From Opitutales bacterium (GTDB lineage Bacteria; Verrucomicrobiota; Verrucomicrobiia; Opitutales; UBA953), in contig JANRFG010000016.1 in NCBI GenBank assembly GCA_030725715.1, forward strand, positions 153,070 through 196,114: a stretch of DNA of 43,045 nt. Reading direction: 5' to 3'. Of this stretch, positions 25,807 to 34,582 are shown piece by piece (position 1 is the stretch's first letter; every line of letters begins with the position of its first letter). The notes under the pieces are model-generated. The model did no database searches. It worked only from the letters and a program-made list of their open reading frames with translations, and was not told the DNA's origin. Position numbers and translations under genes: made by a program.

Positions 25807-26655
25807 ATGCCTCCCGCCAAGCCGAAGAAACCTTTCACGCCGAAGCTCGAACGCTTCCTCGCGACGGTCGCGTACGATGGCACCGACCATATCGGCTGGC
25901 AGGTGCAGACGGGCCGGCTGTCCATCGAAGGCGAACTCGAGGAACGCCTCTCCCGCATCCTCAAGACCCCGATCGATATCCATGGCAGCGGACGGACCGA
26001 CTCCGGCGTGCACAGCGTCGGCCAGCGCTTCCATTTCGACGCCTTCTGGCCTCACCCTTGCAGCTACCTCGTCCACGCGATCAATTCGTGCGAACAGAAC
26101 GGACTGCTGGTCACGCATCTGCAGCGCGTGGCGCCGGGCTTCCATTGCCGCTGGCACGCCAACGGCAAACGCTACCGCTACGAGATCTGCGACGGCTATC
26201 CGCCGCCCTGGGAGGCCCGCTATTGCCTCGGTCTGGGCAACAAGACCGTCGACGTGAAACTCATGCGGCAGGCGGCGAAGCTGCTGCTCGGCAAACATGA
26301 CTTCTACGCCTTCGGCGCGAACCACGGCCAAGGCATGGAGAAAGAGAACCCCGTCAAAGAACTCCGCCGCCTCGACGTCCGCCGTCGCGGCAAGCGGATC
26401 ACCATCGTCGCCGAAGGCAGCGGTTTCCTCTACAAGATGGTCCGCCGGCTCGTCGGCGGCCTCCTGCGCGTCGGCGAAGGCAAGATGCCGCCGGAACGTC
26501 TCGTCGCCTACCGTAAGGAGCGCATCATCACTTCCGAAGTCCCCACGGCCCCGGCCCGCGGCCTGTTCATGGAGAAGGTCTTCTTCGAACCCGGCTCATT
26601 GAAGAATCCGCGCGCCCTGCGCAGCCGGAACGACGCCGACGCAAGTTCGGAGTAA
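25807..26655 (+). CDS. truA: tRNA pseudouridine synthase A
   Basis: 282 residues. The catalytic aspartate is Asp65 in the TruA motif GSGRTDSGVHSVGQ. The N-terminal VAYDGTDHIGWQ, central WHANGKRYRYEI and C-terminal GSGFLYKMVRRLVGGLL blocks are all in family order. TruA modifies U38-40 in the tRNA anticodon arm. The enzyme is somewhat longer than E. coli TruA at the C-terminus by a short basic tail. The start is 1 bp after the ruvX stop. Confidence 0.93.
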   Translation: MPPAKPKKPFTPKLERFLATVAYDGTDHIGWQVQTGRLSIEGELEERLSRILKTPIDIHGSGRTDSGVHSVGQRFHFDAFWPHPCSYLVHAINSCEQNGLLVTHLQRVAPGFHCRWHANGKRYRYEICDGYPPPWEARYCLGLGNKTVDVKLMRQAAKLLLGKHDFYAFGANHGQGMEKENPVKELRRLDVRRRGKRITIVAEGSGFLYKMVRRLVGGLLRVGEGKMPPERLVAYRKERIITSEVPTAPARGLFMEKVFFEPGSLKNPRALRSRNDADASSE

Positions 26656-26710
26656 GGCCGGACGGTGGTTTGGGATGGAAGACGCCCGCCCGACCGCCTA
26701 TGGCCTAGTC

Positions 26711-27838
26711 ATGCGGCGTCTCGCCCTGCTCTGCCTCGCCCTGGTCTGCCCCGGACTGCTCTCCGCCCATCCGGAGTGGAAGGAAGCCAACTGCCTCGGT
26801 GTGATCGACGAGGACAACCGGCTCACCTTGACGATCAAGTTCGACGTGCCCTCTTTCCTCGTCGGCCAGACGTCCAAGGACGCTCCGATCAAGGCGCTGG
26901 ATGAACTCATGCGGACCCCGGGCCGCCTGGCGGACTCGATCGAACCCGGCCGGCGTCGCCTGCTCGACGGTCTCCGACTGGAAGTCGATGGCCGGGAGAC
27001 GCCGGTCGTCCTCGTCACCTTTCCCACGGCGGAAACCATCGCCGCGACCTCCGCCCGACAAGGCGAAGCCGATCGCTACCCGGTGATGCTGAACGCCCGC
27101 CTGTCCGCGCGGCTGCCGGCCAAGGCGACGAAGCTGCGGGTCAGTTTCCCGGCTTCGCTCGGCACCGTCTTCGTCAACCTACGCAAAGGGATGGAATACC
27201 AGGTCGTCATGGCCGCGACCACCGGCAGCCCCGCCGAACTCACGCTGAGCGAGGCACCGGAAGCCTCCGCAGACGAGACGGCCTGGCCCTTGTTTCTCAA
27301 AGGCTTCGGACACGTACTACCCGACGGGTGGGATCATTGCTTGTTCATGGTGGCGATGTTCCTCGGCGCGTCATCGTTGGCCCAGGCTCTGCGTCGCTCA
27401 CTGGTCTTCACGGTCGGCCATAGCGTGACCTTGACCGCCGTCGCCATGGGCTGGCTCGGGCAGCCTGGCCCCTGGATCGAGCCTTTCATCGCCCTGACCA
27501 TCGGCGTCAGCGCGTGGTTGGCTTTCCGCGGCCAGCTTCAGGAACGCTCCGCCTTGTTGCTCCCGGCGGTCTTCGGTCTCGTGCACGGCCTCGGCTTCGC
27601 GGCGGCCGTCGCTGACAACCTCGCGGACTGGTCCGCCGGGGACATCATCCTGATCCTCATCGGCTTCAACCTCGGCGTCGAAGCCGCTCAGGCTCTGGTG
27701 ATCGGCACCGCCTCGGCCGCATTCTGGACCTTGCGGAAAGCCCGTCTGCCCGAAGCGAAGCTGCGCCTAGGTCTGAGCCTGGCGGTCGCGCTGATCGGCT
27801 TCGGGGTCTTCCTGTGGCGCCTGCTCGGACTCGGCTGA
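26711..27838 (+). CDS. HupE/UreJ-like membrane protein with extracytoplasmic N-terminal domain
   Basis: 375 residues from ATG at 26711 (MRRLALLCLALVCPGLLSAHP); the in-frame ATG at 26675 would place 12 residues before the signal peptide. Residues 20-210 form an extracytoplasmic beta-rich domain. From about 215 the HupE/UreJ_2 motif GFGHVLPDGWDHCLFMVAMFLG begins, followed by FTVGHSVTLTAVAMGW and a GLVHGLGFAAAVAD segment; the conserved His and Asp residues match metal-binding positions of the family. HupE/UreJ proteins are linked to nickel uptake, but this two-part form occurs without hydrogenases. No hydrogenase or urease gene is present here. It meets the sulfatase gene tail to tail with no gap. 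Confidence 0.8.
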   Translation: MRRLALLCLALVCPGLLSAHPEWKEANCLGVIDEDNRLTLTIKFDVPSFLVGQTSKDAPIKALDELMRTPGRLADSIEPGRRRLLDGLRLEVDGRETPVVLVTFPTAETIAATSARQGEADRYPVMLNARLSARLPAKATKLRVSFPASLGTVFVNLRKGMEYQVVMAATTGSPAELTLSEAPEASADETAWPLFLKGFGHVLPDGWDHCLFMVAMFLGASSLAQALRRSLVFTVGHSVTLTAVAMGWLGQPGPWIEPFIALTIGVSAWLAFRGQLQERSALLLPAVFGLVHGLGFAAAVADNLADWSAGDIILILIGFNLGVEAAQALVIGTASAAFWTLRKARLPEAKLRLGLSLAVALIGFGVFLWRLLGLG

Positions 27839-29227
27839 TCAGAGACGGCCGACCGGACGCTTACCCGCGTCGAGCCGCTTGCGTTCGGACTCGGCCAGCG
27901 CCTGCAGTTCCTTGACCATCTCCGGCTGGGCGGCGGAGAGGTCTTCCTTCTCGCCGGGATCCTTGTCGAGGTCGTAGAGCGAAAGGCCGATCTGGCGTTG
28001 GTGCGTCTTGGCGGGGAAACCGTCGCGCTTCGCCGGGATCATGTCGACGTAGCTGCGGTAAGCATGCGGCAGGTGGAGCTTCCACTTGCCCTTGCGGACG
28101 GCCTCGAGGCGGTCGCCGTAATAATACGCGAAGGTCTTGCGGGAGGAGACCTTGCCTTCCTTGAGCACCGGCAGGAAGGAGATGCCGTCGATCTCGTTCT
28201 TCGGCGCCGACGCTTCGGCCGCCGCGAGCAAGGTCGGGACGACGTCGATGTTGGCGGTCAGGGCGTCCGTCTCGCCGCCGGGCTTCACGACGCCGGGCCA
28301 GCGGACGATGAACGGCACGCGGACACCGCCTTCGAAGGTCGTGCCCTTGCCTTCACGGAAAGGACCGGCGGACCCGGCATGACGTCCGAAGTTGAGCCAA
28401 GGACCGTTGTCGCTGGTGAAGATCACGAGGGTCTCCTGGTCGACCTCCTTCTCGCGCAGCGTCCGCATCACGGCGCCGACGGCGTGATCGAGGTCGGCCA
28501 AGGTGTCGGCGTAAGGCGTGGCGTGCTTGCCCTTGAATTCCTTGGCGGCGCCGAGGGGCGTGTGCGGCATGGAGGTCGCGAGATAGAGGAAGAAAGGTCG
28601 GGGCTTGTTGGCGTTGGTGCGGATGAAACGGACGGCCCGCAGGCCTTGCGAGGAGGTCATCGCATCCATGTCGACCCAGTCACGGGTGTGCCCCATGAGG
28701 ACGCCGTTCACGATGCGCGGCAGTTCCGGATACTTGTCAATACTGCCTTCATCGCCCCGTCCGTAACCCCGCGGCCACATGTCATTGGAGTAGGGGGTGA
28801 TCATGGACTCGGCGAAGCCGTGCGCCGGCGGGAGGAATTTCGGCGCATCGCCGAGATGCCACTTGCCGACGACACCGGTGCGATAGCCGGCCTCCTTCAG
28901 CAGCGTACCCAAGGTCTGCTCATCCGTGCTGAGGCCGATCTTGGAGTTCGGCCCGAGGGCCGTGCCGCCGAGGCCGAGCCGGTTGGGATAACAGCCGGTG
29001 AGCAAGGCGACCCGCGAGGAGGTGCAGACCGCCTGGGTGGCGAGGAAATTGGTGAAGCGGATGCCCTCCGTGCTGAGTCGATCGATGTTCGGGGTAGGGT
29101 TCTGCTTCGACCCATAGCAGCCGAGGTCGGCCCAGCCCATGTCATCACACATGATCAGGACGATGTTAGGGCGACCGGCGAGCAGGCATGCGCACCAGAT
29201 CAGGACCAAGGCTGGGGTGAACCTCAT
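27839..29227 (-). CDS. Secreted S1-family sulfatase (arylsulfatase A type), CTSSR active site
   Basis: 462 residues from ATG at 29227 (MRFTPALVLIW), which opens on a signal peptide; an upstream in-frame start would put 12 residues before it. The calcium-site motif NIVLIMCDDMGWADLGCYG and the GKWHLG motif (substrate binding) are intact. The formylglycine site is Cys68 in CTSSRVALLTG: Cys and Arg are present, but the usual Pro/Ala at the third position is Ser. Sulfatases remove sulfate esters from polysaccharides in the periplasm or outside the cell. No maturase (FGE or anSME) is present in this window. The C-terminus has typical LYDLDKDPGEKEDLS. Confidence 0.9.
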   Translation of the reverse strand: MRFTPALVLIWCACLLAGRPNIVLIMCDDMGWADLGCYGSKQNPTPNIDRLSTEGIRFTNFLATQAVCTSSRVALLTGCYPNRLGLGGTALGPNSKIGLSTDEQTLGTLLKEAGYRTGVVGKWHLGDAPKFLPPAHGFAESMITPYSNDMWPRGYGRGDEGSIDKYPELPRIVNGVLMGHTRDWVDMDAMTSSQGLRAVRFIRTNANKPRPFFLYLATSMPHTPLGAAKEFKGKHATPYADTLADLDHAVGAVMRTLREKEVDQETLVIFTSDNGPWLNFGRHAGSAGPFREGKGTTFEGGVRVPFIVRWPGVVKPGGETDALTANIDVVPTLLAAAEASAPKNEIDGISFLPVLKEGKVSSRKTFAYYYGDRLEAVRKGKWKLHLPHAYRSYVDMIPAKRDGFPAKTHQRQIGLSLYDLDKDPGEKEDLSAAQPEMVKELQALAESERKRLDAGKRPVGRL

Positions 29228-29285
29228 GGCAACAAACCCTAGGGTAAAAACCCCACCTTCCAAGAACTAAATCAGGGAACCTTGG

Positions 29286-29564
29286 TCACGTAAGATTCAA
29301 TCCCAACTCCGCGCATACCGCCGGATGCTTGCGGGCCTTATTGATGAACTCGTCGACCCCGAAGTCGGCCACGATGAAGTCGCCGTAGCGGAAGGACGGG
29401 CACTTCGACTGACCGGTCAAGGCGACCAGCTGACGCATCTGATGCATGTCGGCCGTGACATCGCGGACGTCGAGTTTCACGCCTTGCTTGGCGAAGAACT
29501 CGAGGGCCTCGACGCACCAGGGGCAACCGGGCTTGGTATAGAAGATGGGTAAGGGCTGCGGCAT
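29286..29564 (-). CDS. Glutaredoxin-like protein
   Basis: 92 residues from ATG at 29564 (MPQPLPIFYTKPGCPWC); the longer frame upstream is Pro-rich and unsupported. The redox motif is C14-P-W-C17, and the core fold is visible (beta strand LPIFYT, CPWC helix, LDVRDVTAD, cis-Pro region KCPSFRYGDFIVADF). It would reduce protein or glutathione mixed disulfides in the cytoplasm. The gene is separated by 58 bp from the sulfatase downstream on the same strand and is divergent from the sugar cluster. Confidence 0.85.
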   Translation of the reverse strand: MPQPLPIFYTKPGCPWCVEALEFFAKQGVKLDVRDVTADMHQMRQLVALTGQSKCPSFRYGDFIVADFGVDEFINKARKHPAVCAELGLNLT

Positions 29565-29625
29565 GCCCGAAAACAAGCGGGCCGCGGGCGGCTTAGCAAG
29601 CGGAGAGCCCGAGGCACCAGAGACA

Positions 29626-29658
29626 TTGACACCCGGTGGCGGCCTGCTGGAAATAGGA
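29626..29658 (+). promoter_or_regulatory. Candidate promoter -35 box upstream of sugar cluster
   Basis: A perfect TTGACA lies at 29626-29631. The -10 partner is weak: AT-rich bases (GGAAAT, AAATAG) occur at 29649-29656 at a 17-19 bp distance. An AGGA at 29655-29658, 9 bp before the ATG at 29668, is one of very few Shine-Dalgarno-like matches in the window. Predicted by eye. Confidence 0.3.
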
Positions 29659-29667
29659 CATCCCCCT

Positions 29668-30771
29668 ATGGAAACCATCCACGGCGCCCCGAGTCACACC
29701 CTGAAGACCGCCGAGGTCGAACTGGCCGTCACGCAGACCGCCGGCCACCTCGCCCCGGTGACGTTCCACCTTCCCGGACTCAAGGCCTCGCCCTACTCGC
29801 TCTCGCCCTGGACGCCCACGCAGATCGACCAGAGCCTGCCGAACCTGCTGACGTACCTCCGCGGCGACTTCATGTGCCTGCCCTTCGGCGGCCAGCAGAA
29901 AGGCGCGCCCCACGGCGACACGGCCAACGCCCCCTGGCAGCTGGCGTCGTCCTCCGCGACCACGCTGAAGCTGACGCAGACCGGCACGGACACCGGCGCC
30001 ACGGTGGCCAAGCACTTCACGCTCATCCCCGGCCATCACGCGATCTATTCCGAGCACGTCATCACGCAGCTCGAAGGCCGCTGGAACTACGGCAACCATC
30101 CCGTGCTCGACCTATCGAACGTACCGGCGGGCGCCGCGCGCATCGCCACGAGCGCCTTCCGCTTCGGCTCCGTCTACGCGGGTGAATTCTCCGACCCCGC
30201 CGCCGGCGAGTCCGGGGCCCTGAAGCCGTTCGCCGAATTCACTTCGCTGAAGTCCGTCCCGATGAAGGATGGCTCGAGCACCGACCTGACGTATTACCCG
30301 GCCCGCGCCGGCAACGATGACCTGATCATGCTGGTCAATGAGCCCGCCACCGAGGCTCAGCCGTTCGCCTGGACGGCCGTCACCTTCCCGGGTTACGTCT
30401 GGTTCTCGCTCAAGAACGTCGCTGATTTCCCCTCCACCCTCTTCTGGCTGTCCAACGGCGGCCGCCCCGGCCACCCTTGGGAGAAGCGCCACCTCGGCCG
30501 CCTCGGCCTCGAGGAGGTCTGCTCCCACTTCTGCGACGGCGTCGATATCGCCCGCGAGGACCGACTGGCCGCCAAGGGCATCCCGACCAGCCGCCTGTTC
30601 CGCAAGGACGAGCGCGTCCGCCTCCCCCTGATCCAGGCCGCCGCCGCCGTGCCCGCCGCTTTCGGCCAAGTCCAGGACATCGTCCCCGCCGGCCCGGAGT
30701 CCGTCCGGATCACGGGCGAAAACGGCCAGGCCGTTACCTGCCCCATTAATTGGCAGTTTTTGAAGTCGTAA
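29668..30771 (+). CDS. Aldose 1-epimerase-like (galactose mutarotase fold) protein
   Basis: 367 residues from ATG at 29668 (METIHGAPS), preceded by an AGGA; the frame extends 41 codons upstream through Pro-rich sequence with no support. The fold is suggested by a mainly beta composition and by FRGD/FMCLPFGG-type YLRGDFMCLPFGGQQ, PGHHAIYSEHV and NVADFPSTLFWLSNGGRPGHPWEKRHLGRLGLEEVC, the last resembling mutarotase-like proteins that follow sugar isomerase clusters. Function is not known; it may act on a sugar anomer or an inositol-type substrate. It begins the cluster with the cupin, TIM-barrel and Gfo/Idh genes. Confidence 0.55.
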   Translation: METIHGAPSHTLKTAEVELAVTQTAGHLAPVTFHLPGLKASPYSLSPWTPTQIDQSLPNLLTYLRGDFMCLPFGGQQKGAPHGDTANAPWQLASSSATTLKLTQTGTDTGATVAKHFTLIPGHHAIYSEHVITQLEGRWNYGNHPVLDLSNVPAGAARIATSAFRFGSVYAGEFSDPAAGESGALKPFAEFTSLKSVPMKDGSSTDLTYYPARAGNDDLIMLVNEPATEAQPFAWTAVTFPGYVWFSLKNVADFPSTLFWLSNGGRPGHPWEKRHLGRLGLEEVCSHFCDGVDIAREDRLAAKGIPTSRLFRKDERVRLPLIQAAAAVPAAFGQVQDIVPAGPESVRITGENGQAVTCPINWQFLKS

Positions 30772-30847
30772 GTCGGCTTACTCAATTCTTGTCCCTGTCC
30801 GAGGAGTCGCCTAAATCCGACCTCCCCGACCCTCCTTTCCCCCAAAC

Positions 30848-32119
30848 ATGTCCTCCCCCAAGATTGTCCAAGATCTCTCCACCAAGAAGAGCGGTGTCGC
30901 CTCTCTCGTGGAGAAGGAACTCGCCAAGACCGGCGGCCTGCTGCGTCTCGCCCCGTGCTGGGTGCCGCGCTCCTTCCTCCAGCCCGGCAAGCGCCTCAAG
31001 CTCCACCCGGATGACCTCTACGCCTTCGGCCTGAGCCGCGGCGGCATCGACGAGCGCTGGTTCGCTTCGACCACCGAAGCCGCGAACGACAACCGCACGC
31101 CCGACGAGGGCCTGTCCTACGTCGTCATCGGCAGCACCCGCTTCACCCTCCAGCAGGCCGTCAAGGAATGCGGCGCCGCGCTCATCGGCTCCAAGATCTG
31201 GAAGAAGTACAAGAAGTGGCCGGTGTACTCCAAGTTCTTCGACAACATGGGTCCGATCCCGCACCACATGCACCAGAACGCCAAGCAGGCCAAGCTGCTC
31301 GGCCTCGAAGGCAAGCCGGAGTCCTACTACTTCCCGCCCCAGCACAACAACGTCGGCAACAACTTCCCCTACACGTTCATGGGCTTCGAGCCCGGCACGA
31401 CCAAGGCCCAGGTCCGCGAGTGCATCGCCAACTGGCACAAGGGTGACAACAAGATCCTCGCCCTCTCCAAGGCCTACAAGCTCGAGCCGGGCACCGGCTG
31501 GCTCATCGACCCGTGCGTGCTCCACGCTCCCGGCTCGCTCTGCACCTACGAACCGCAGTGGGGTTCCGACGTGTTCGGCATGTACCAGAACCTCGTCGAA
31601 GGCCGCGAAGTACCGTGGGCCCTCCTCGTCAAGGACATGCCGAAGTCGAAGCACAAGGACGTCGACTTCATCGTGGACCAGCTCGACTGGGACAAGAACG
31701 TCGACCCGAACTTCAAGGACAACCACTACCTCGAGCCGGTCGTCTCCGTCCGGGGCAAGGGCTACGTGGACAAGTGGATCGTCTACGGCAAGGTCGACAA
31801 GTTCCAGTACTTCACCGCGAAGGAACTGACCGTCGAACCGGGCGCCGAGTGCACGATCACCGACAAGGGCGCCTACGGCCTCATCTGCGTCCAGGGCTCC
31901 GGCACCATCAACGGCCAGGTCCTCAACAGCCCGAAGCTCATCCGCTTCAACGAGCTGACCGAAGACGAATACTTCTGCACCGAAGACGGCGCCAAGCAGG
32001 GCGTGACCTTCCGCAACACCTCCACCACCGAGCCCCTGGTCTGCCTGCGCTACTTCGGTCCGGAAGTGAACCCGGACGCTCCGGCCATGGGCGCCTACAA
32101 GAAGGCCAAGAAGAAGTAA
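30848..32119 (+). CDS. ManA-like cupin protein (class I mannose-6-phosphate isomerase homologue)
   Basis: 423 residues. The metal site of type I phosphomannose isomerases is suggested by PIPHHMHQN near residue 137 and by ESYYFPPQHNN near 158, then HAPGSLCTYEPQWGSDVF near 222 and a second cupin-like segment at 300-400 (GYGLICVQGSGTING). The classical ManA layout is modified, and no signal peptide is seen. Inference: isomerase or epimerase acting on a sugar in the same catabolic route as its neighbours. The 76-bp leader has no Shine-Dalgarno within 20 nt of the ATG, and codon use is strongly biased (AAG, AAC, TTC, GAC), typical of a highly expressed gene. Confidence 0.65.
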   Translation: MSSPKIVQDLSTKKSGVASLVEKELAKTGGLLRLAPCWVPRSFLQPGKRLKLHPDDLYAFGLSRGGIDERWFASTTEAANDNRTPDEGLSYVVIGSTRFTLQQAVKECGAALIGSKIWKKYKKWPVYSKFFDNMGPIPHHMHQNAKQAKLLGLEGKPESYYFPPQHNNVGNNFPYTFMGFEPGTTKAQVRECIANWHKGDNKILALSKAYKLEPGTGWLIDPCVLHAPGSLCTYEPQWGSDVFGMYQNLVEGREVPWALLVKDMPKSKHKDVDFIVDQLDWDKNVDPNFKDNHYLEPVVSVRGKGYVDKWIVYGKVDKFQYFTAKELTVEPGAECTITDKGAYGLICVQGSGTINGQVLNSPKLIRFNELTEDEYFCTEDGAKQGVTFRNTSTTEPLVCLRYFGPEVNPDAPAMGAYKKAKKK

Positions 32120-32167
32120 GCCTTCGCTTCCTCACCCACACCTACCCCCAACCCCACCCCTACGCTC

Positions 32168-33172
32168 ATGAAACTGCACAACGCCATGTGGCCCGGCCTC
32201 GTCGGCAAGGAGCCCAACACCGATCACCCCCCGATCGCCCTCGAGCACATGCTCGACATGACCGTCGCCGCCGAAGTCGACGGCCATAAGTTCGACGGCG
32301 TCGACCTGTTCCTGTTCCACCCGCACACCGACCCCGACATCTCCGAGGACAACCTCAAGCAGATGGCGGACCTCATCGCCTCCAAGGGCCTGAAGGTCGG
32401 TTCGCTCGTGGCGCCGGTCTGGGGCGGCACGGTGGGCGACTCCGCGATGGGCACCGACGAACAGCAGCAGAAGTTCCTCCTCGCGATCGAGAAGGCCTGC
32501 CGCATCGCCAAGCTCCTGAACAAGCACGGCGTCCGCCAGTACGGCGTCATCCGCGTGGACTCCGCCGAGTTCGGCGTGCAGAAGTGGCGCGAGAACCCGA
32601 AGGCCAACACGGCCCGCATCGTCGACACCTTCAAGAAGGCCGCGAAGATCGCCGAAGGCCATGGCGAGCGCATCGCCGCCGAAGGCGAGATCTGCTGGGC
32701 GGGCATGCACTCCTGGAAGGCGATGCTCGACACCCTCGAAGGCGTCGGCATGCCGGGCACGTTCGGCTTCCAGGCCGACCTCGCCCACACCTACCTCTAC
32801 CTGATGGGTTACAACGAACCCGAAGCCGCCCTCCTCCAGGAAGGCTACACTTCAGAACAGTTCTGGCCCGCCTACCGTGAGATGGTCGGCAAGCTCCGCC
32901 CCTGGACCCTCGACTTCCACGTGGCCCAGAACGACGGCACCGTGCACGGCACCGGCTCCCACGAGAAGACCGGCCGCCACTGCCAGGCCGACGACGCCAA
33001 CGGCAAGCTGGACATCACCGCCTGCTCCAAGGTCTGGCTCGAAGGCGCCGCCGCCCGCGGCATGAAGCACATCTGCTGGGATGGCTGCATGTTCCCGAAC
33101 GCGACGCTCGAGAACCCGAAGACCTGGAACACCATCCTCTCCGCGATGGTCAAGGTGAAGCAGGCCCTCTGA
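32168..33172 (+). CDS. Sugar phosphate isomerase/epimerase (xylose isomerase-like TIM barrel)
   Basis: 334 residues. Motifs of the AP-endonuclease-2/xylose-isomerase-like TIM barrel are visible: [11 protein letters not shown] near residue 38, [27 protein letters not shown] (metal-ligand Glu region), [13 protein letters not shown], and a final [18 protein letters not shown]. Such enzymes isomerise or epimerise sugars and polyols (for example IolE/IolH, hydroxypyruvate or tagatose epimerases). Substrate cannot be read. The preceding 48-bp spacer is composed mainly of C, A and T with no Shine-Dalgarno. It lies between the cupin and Gfo/Idh genes in one cluster. Confidence 0.8.
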   Translation: MKLHNAMWPGLVGKEPNTDHPPIALEHMLDMTVAAEVDGHKFDGVDLFLFHPHTDPDISEDNLKQMADLIASKGLKVGSLVAPVWGGTVGDSAMGTDEQQQKFLLAIEKACRIAKLLNKHGVRQYGVIRVDSAEFGVQKWRENPKANTARIVDTFKKAAKIAEGHGERIAAEGEICWAGMHSWKAMLDTLEGVGMPGTFGFQADLAHTYLYLMGYNEPEAALLQEGYTSEQFWPAYREMVGKLRPWTLDFHVAQNDGTVHGTGSHEKTGRHCQADDANGKLDITACSKVWLEGAAARGMKHICWDGCMFPNATLENPKTWNTILSAMVKVKQAL

Positions 33173-33219
33173 ACAACCTAACCTATCCGCTATCCGCCAA
33201 CCGCTTACTCCTAAACCAT

Positions 33220-34383
33220 ATGTCTAAAGCCATTCGCATCGGTCTCATCGGTTACGGCTTCATGGGCCGCACCCACTCCAACGCCTACTCCCAGGTCGGT
33301 CACTTCTTCCCGAAGGACAAGCTGACCGCGGGCCACCACATCGTCCGCCAGGCCGTCTGCGGCCGCGACGAAGCCAAGGTCAAGGATTTCGCCGAAAAGT
33401 GGGGCTACGCCTCCTACGAGACCGACTGGCGCAAGCTGGTCGCCCGCGCCGACATCGACGCCGTCGACATCTGCACCCCGAACGACTCGCACGCCGAGAT
33501 CGCCCTGGAGTGCATCAAGCACGGCAAGATGATCCTCTGCGAGAAGCCCCTCGCCCTCAACGGCGAGCAAGGCGAGAAGATGGTCGCCGCGGTCGAGAAG
33601 TCCGGCCTCCCGAACCTCGTCTGGTATAACTACCGCTTCCTCCCCGCCGTGACGCTCGCGAAGAACATCGTGGCCGCCGGCGAGCTGGGCCGCGTGTTCC
33701 ACTACCGCGCCAACTTCCTCCAGGATTGGACGATCTCCACCGAGCTGCCTCAGGGCGGCGCGGGTCTCTGGCGCCTCGACGCCGCCGCCGCCGGTTCCGG
33801 CGTGACGGGCGACCTGCTCGCGCACTGCATCGACACGGCCCGCTGGATCAACGGTGACATCACCGAGGTCTCCGCAATCACCGAGACGTTCATCAAGGAG
33901 CGCGTCCACACCGCCACGGGCAAGAAGCAGGCCGTCACCATCGACGACGCCGCGATCTTCCTCTGCCGCTTCGAGAACGGCTCGATCGCGCAGTTCGAAT
34001 CCACCCGCTACGCCCGCGGCCACAAGGCGCTCTACACGTTCGAGATCAACGGCGAGAAGAAGTCCCTCCAGTGGGACCTCCACGACCTCAACCGCCTCAA
34101 CTACTTCGATCACTCCGTCCCCGGCGATCGTCGTGGCTGGTCCAGCATCCACACGTCCGACAGCGACCATCCGTACGCCGGCAACTGGTGGGTCCCGGGT
34201 CTCTGCCTCGGTTACGAGCACTCCTTCACCCACGCCCTCGCCGAGTTCCTCAAGAGCCTCGACGATCCGAAGGCCGAGAAGGCTTACCCGGACTTCCGCC
34301 ACGCGCTCGGCACCCAGTACGTCTGCGACGCCGTCCTGGAGTCCGCCAAGACGAAGCAGTGGGTCAAGGTGAAGAAGGCCTAA
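33220..34383 (+). CDS. Gfo/Idh/MocA-family oxidoreductase
   Basis: 387 residues. The N-terminal Rossmann motif is [13 protein letters not shown] (residues 6-18), followed by [16 protein letters not shown] and the family lysine in [31 protein letters not shown] segment provides the His/Asp region of the active site. Family enzymes oxidise sugars or inositols with NAD(P). It is the last gene of the cluster, followed by a strong terminator at 34405. The 47-bp leader before its ATG has no Shine-Dalgarno. Given the neighbours, oxidation of a hexose or inositol derivative is plausible. Confidence 0.9.
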   Translation: MSKAIRIGLIGYGFMGRTHSNAYSQVGHFFPKDKLTAGHHIVRQAVCGRDEAKVKDFAEKWGYASYETDWRKLVARADIDAVDICTPNDSHAEIALECIKHGKMILCEKPLALNGEQGEKMVAAVEKSGLPNLVWYNYRFLPAVTLAKNIVAAGELGRVFHYRANFLQDWTISTELPQGGAGLWRLDAAAAGSGVTGDLLAHCIDTARWINGDITEVSAITETFIKERVHTATGKKQAVTIDDAAIFLCRFENGSIAQFESTRYARGHKALYTFEINGEKKSLQWDLHDLNRLNYFDHSVPGDRRGWSSIHTSDSDHPYAGNWWVPGLCLGYEHSFTHALAEFLKSLDDPKAEKAYPDFRHALGTQYVCDAVLESAKTKQWVKVKKA

Positions 34384-34404
34384 GCAGCCCTCCAGCCGCC
34401 TTCC

Positions 34405-34440
34405 AGAAGCCCCGGATCACCCGATCCGGGGCTTCTTTAT
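34405..34440 (+). terminator. Strong intrinsic terminator after the sugar cluster
   Basis: A perfect 14-bp stem: AGAAGCCCCGGATC (34405-34418), a 4-nt ACCC loop, then GATCCGGGGCTTCT (34423-34436), followed by TTAT. It lies 21 bp after the Gfo/Idh stop codon. Confidence 0.9.
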
Positions 34441-34457
34441 GCCCACAGGGCAAACGA

Positions 34458-34520
34458 GGTAGGGACAGCACCACGTGCTGTCCTAGGCCGGCTATGTCGT
34501 GACGCGGTCCCGACCCTACC
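34458..34520. repeat. REP-like intergenic palindromic element
   Basis: Nested inverted repeats: the outer pair GGTAGGG (34458-34464) with CCCTACC (34514-34520), and an inner near-perfect 9-bp stem GGACAGCAC (34463-34471) with GTGCTGTCC (34475-34483). It is followed by a GCCGGC palindrome. It lies in non-coding sequence after a terminator, with no T-tract of its own. It looks like a mobile or dispersed palindromic unit, but only one copy is in this window. Confidence 0.5.
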
Positions 34521-34536
34521 TTTAAACGCCCCATGC

Positions 34537-34573
34537 TTGACATATAACTGTTAGCACTTACAACTGTCAGCAA
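34537..34573 (+). promoter_or_regulatory. Promoter-like box with tandem 11-bp repeat upstream of the DTGA protein
   Basis: A perfect TTGACA is at 34537-34542. Downstream are two tandem copies of AACTGT(T/C)AGCA at 34546-34556 and 34562-34572 (10 of 11 identical, 16-bp period). They end 10 bp before the ATG at 34583. This is a plausible regulator-binding site overlapping a promoter; the -10 box is poor (ACAACT at the 17-bp spacing). The A+T content here is locally high. Confidence 0.4.
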
Positions 34574-34582
34574 TATCAACCA

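Noticed and set aside
27998-29242. 414-codon open frame on the plus strand opposite the first sulfatase
   Set aside because: Shadow; the sulfatase frame has intact signature motifs and signal peptide.
34458-34520. Palindrome read as a second terminator
   Set aside because: No T-tract on either strand and a perfect terminator already stands at 34405-34440.
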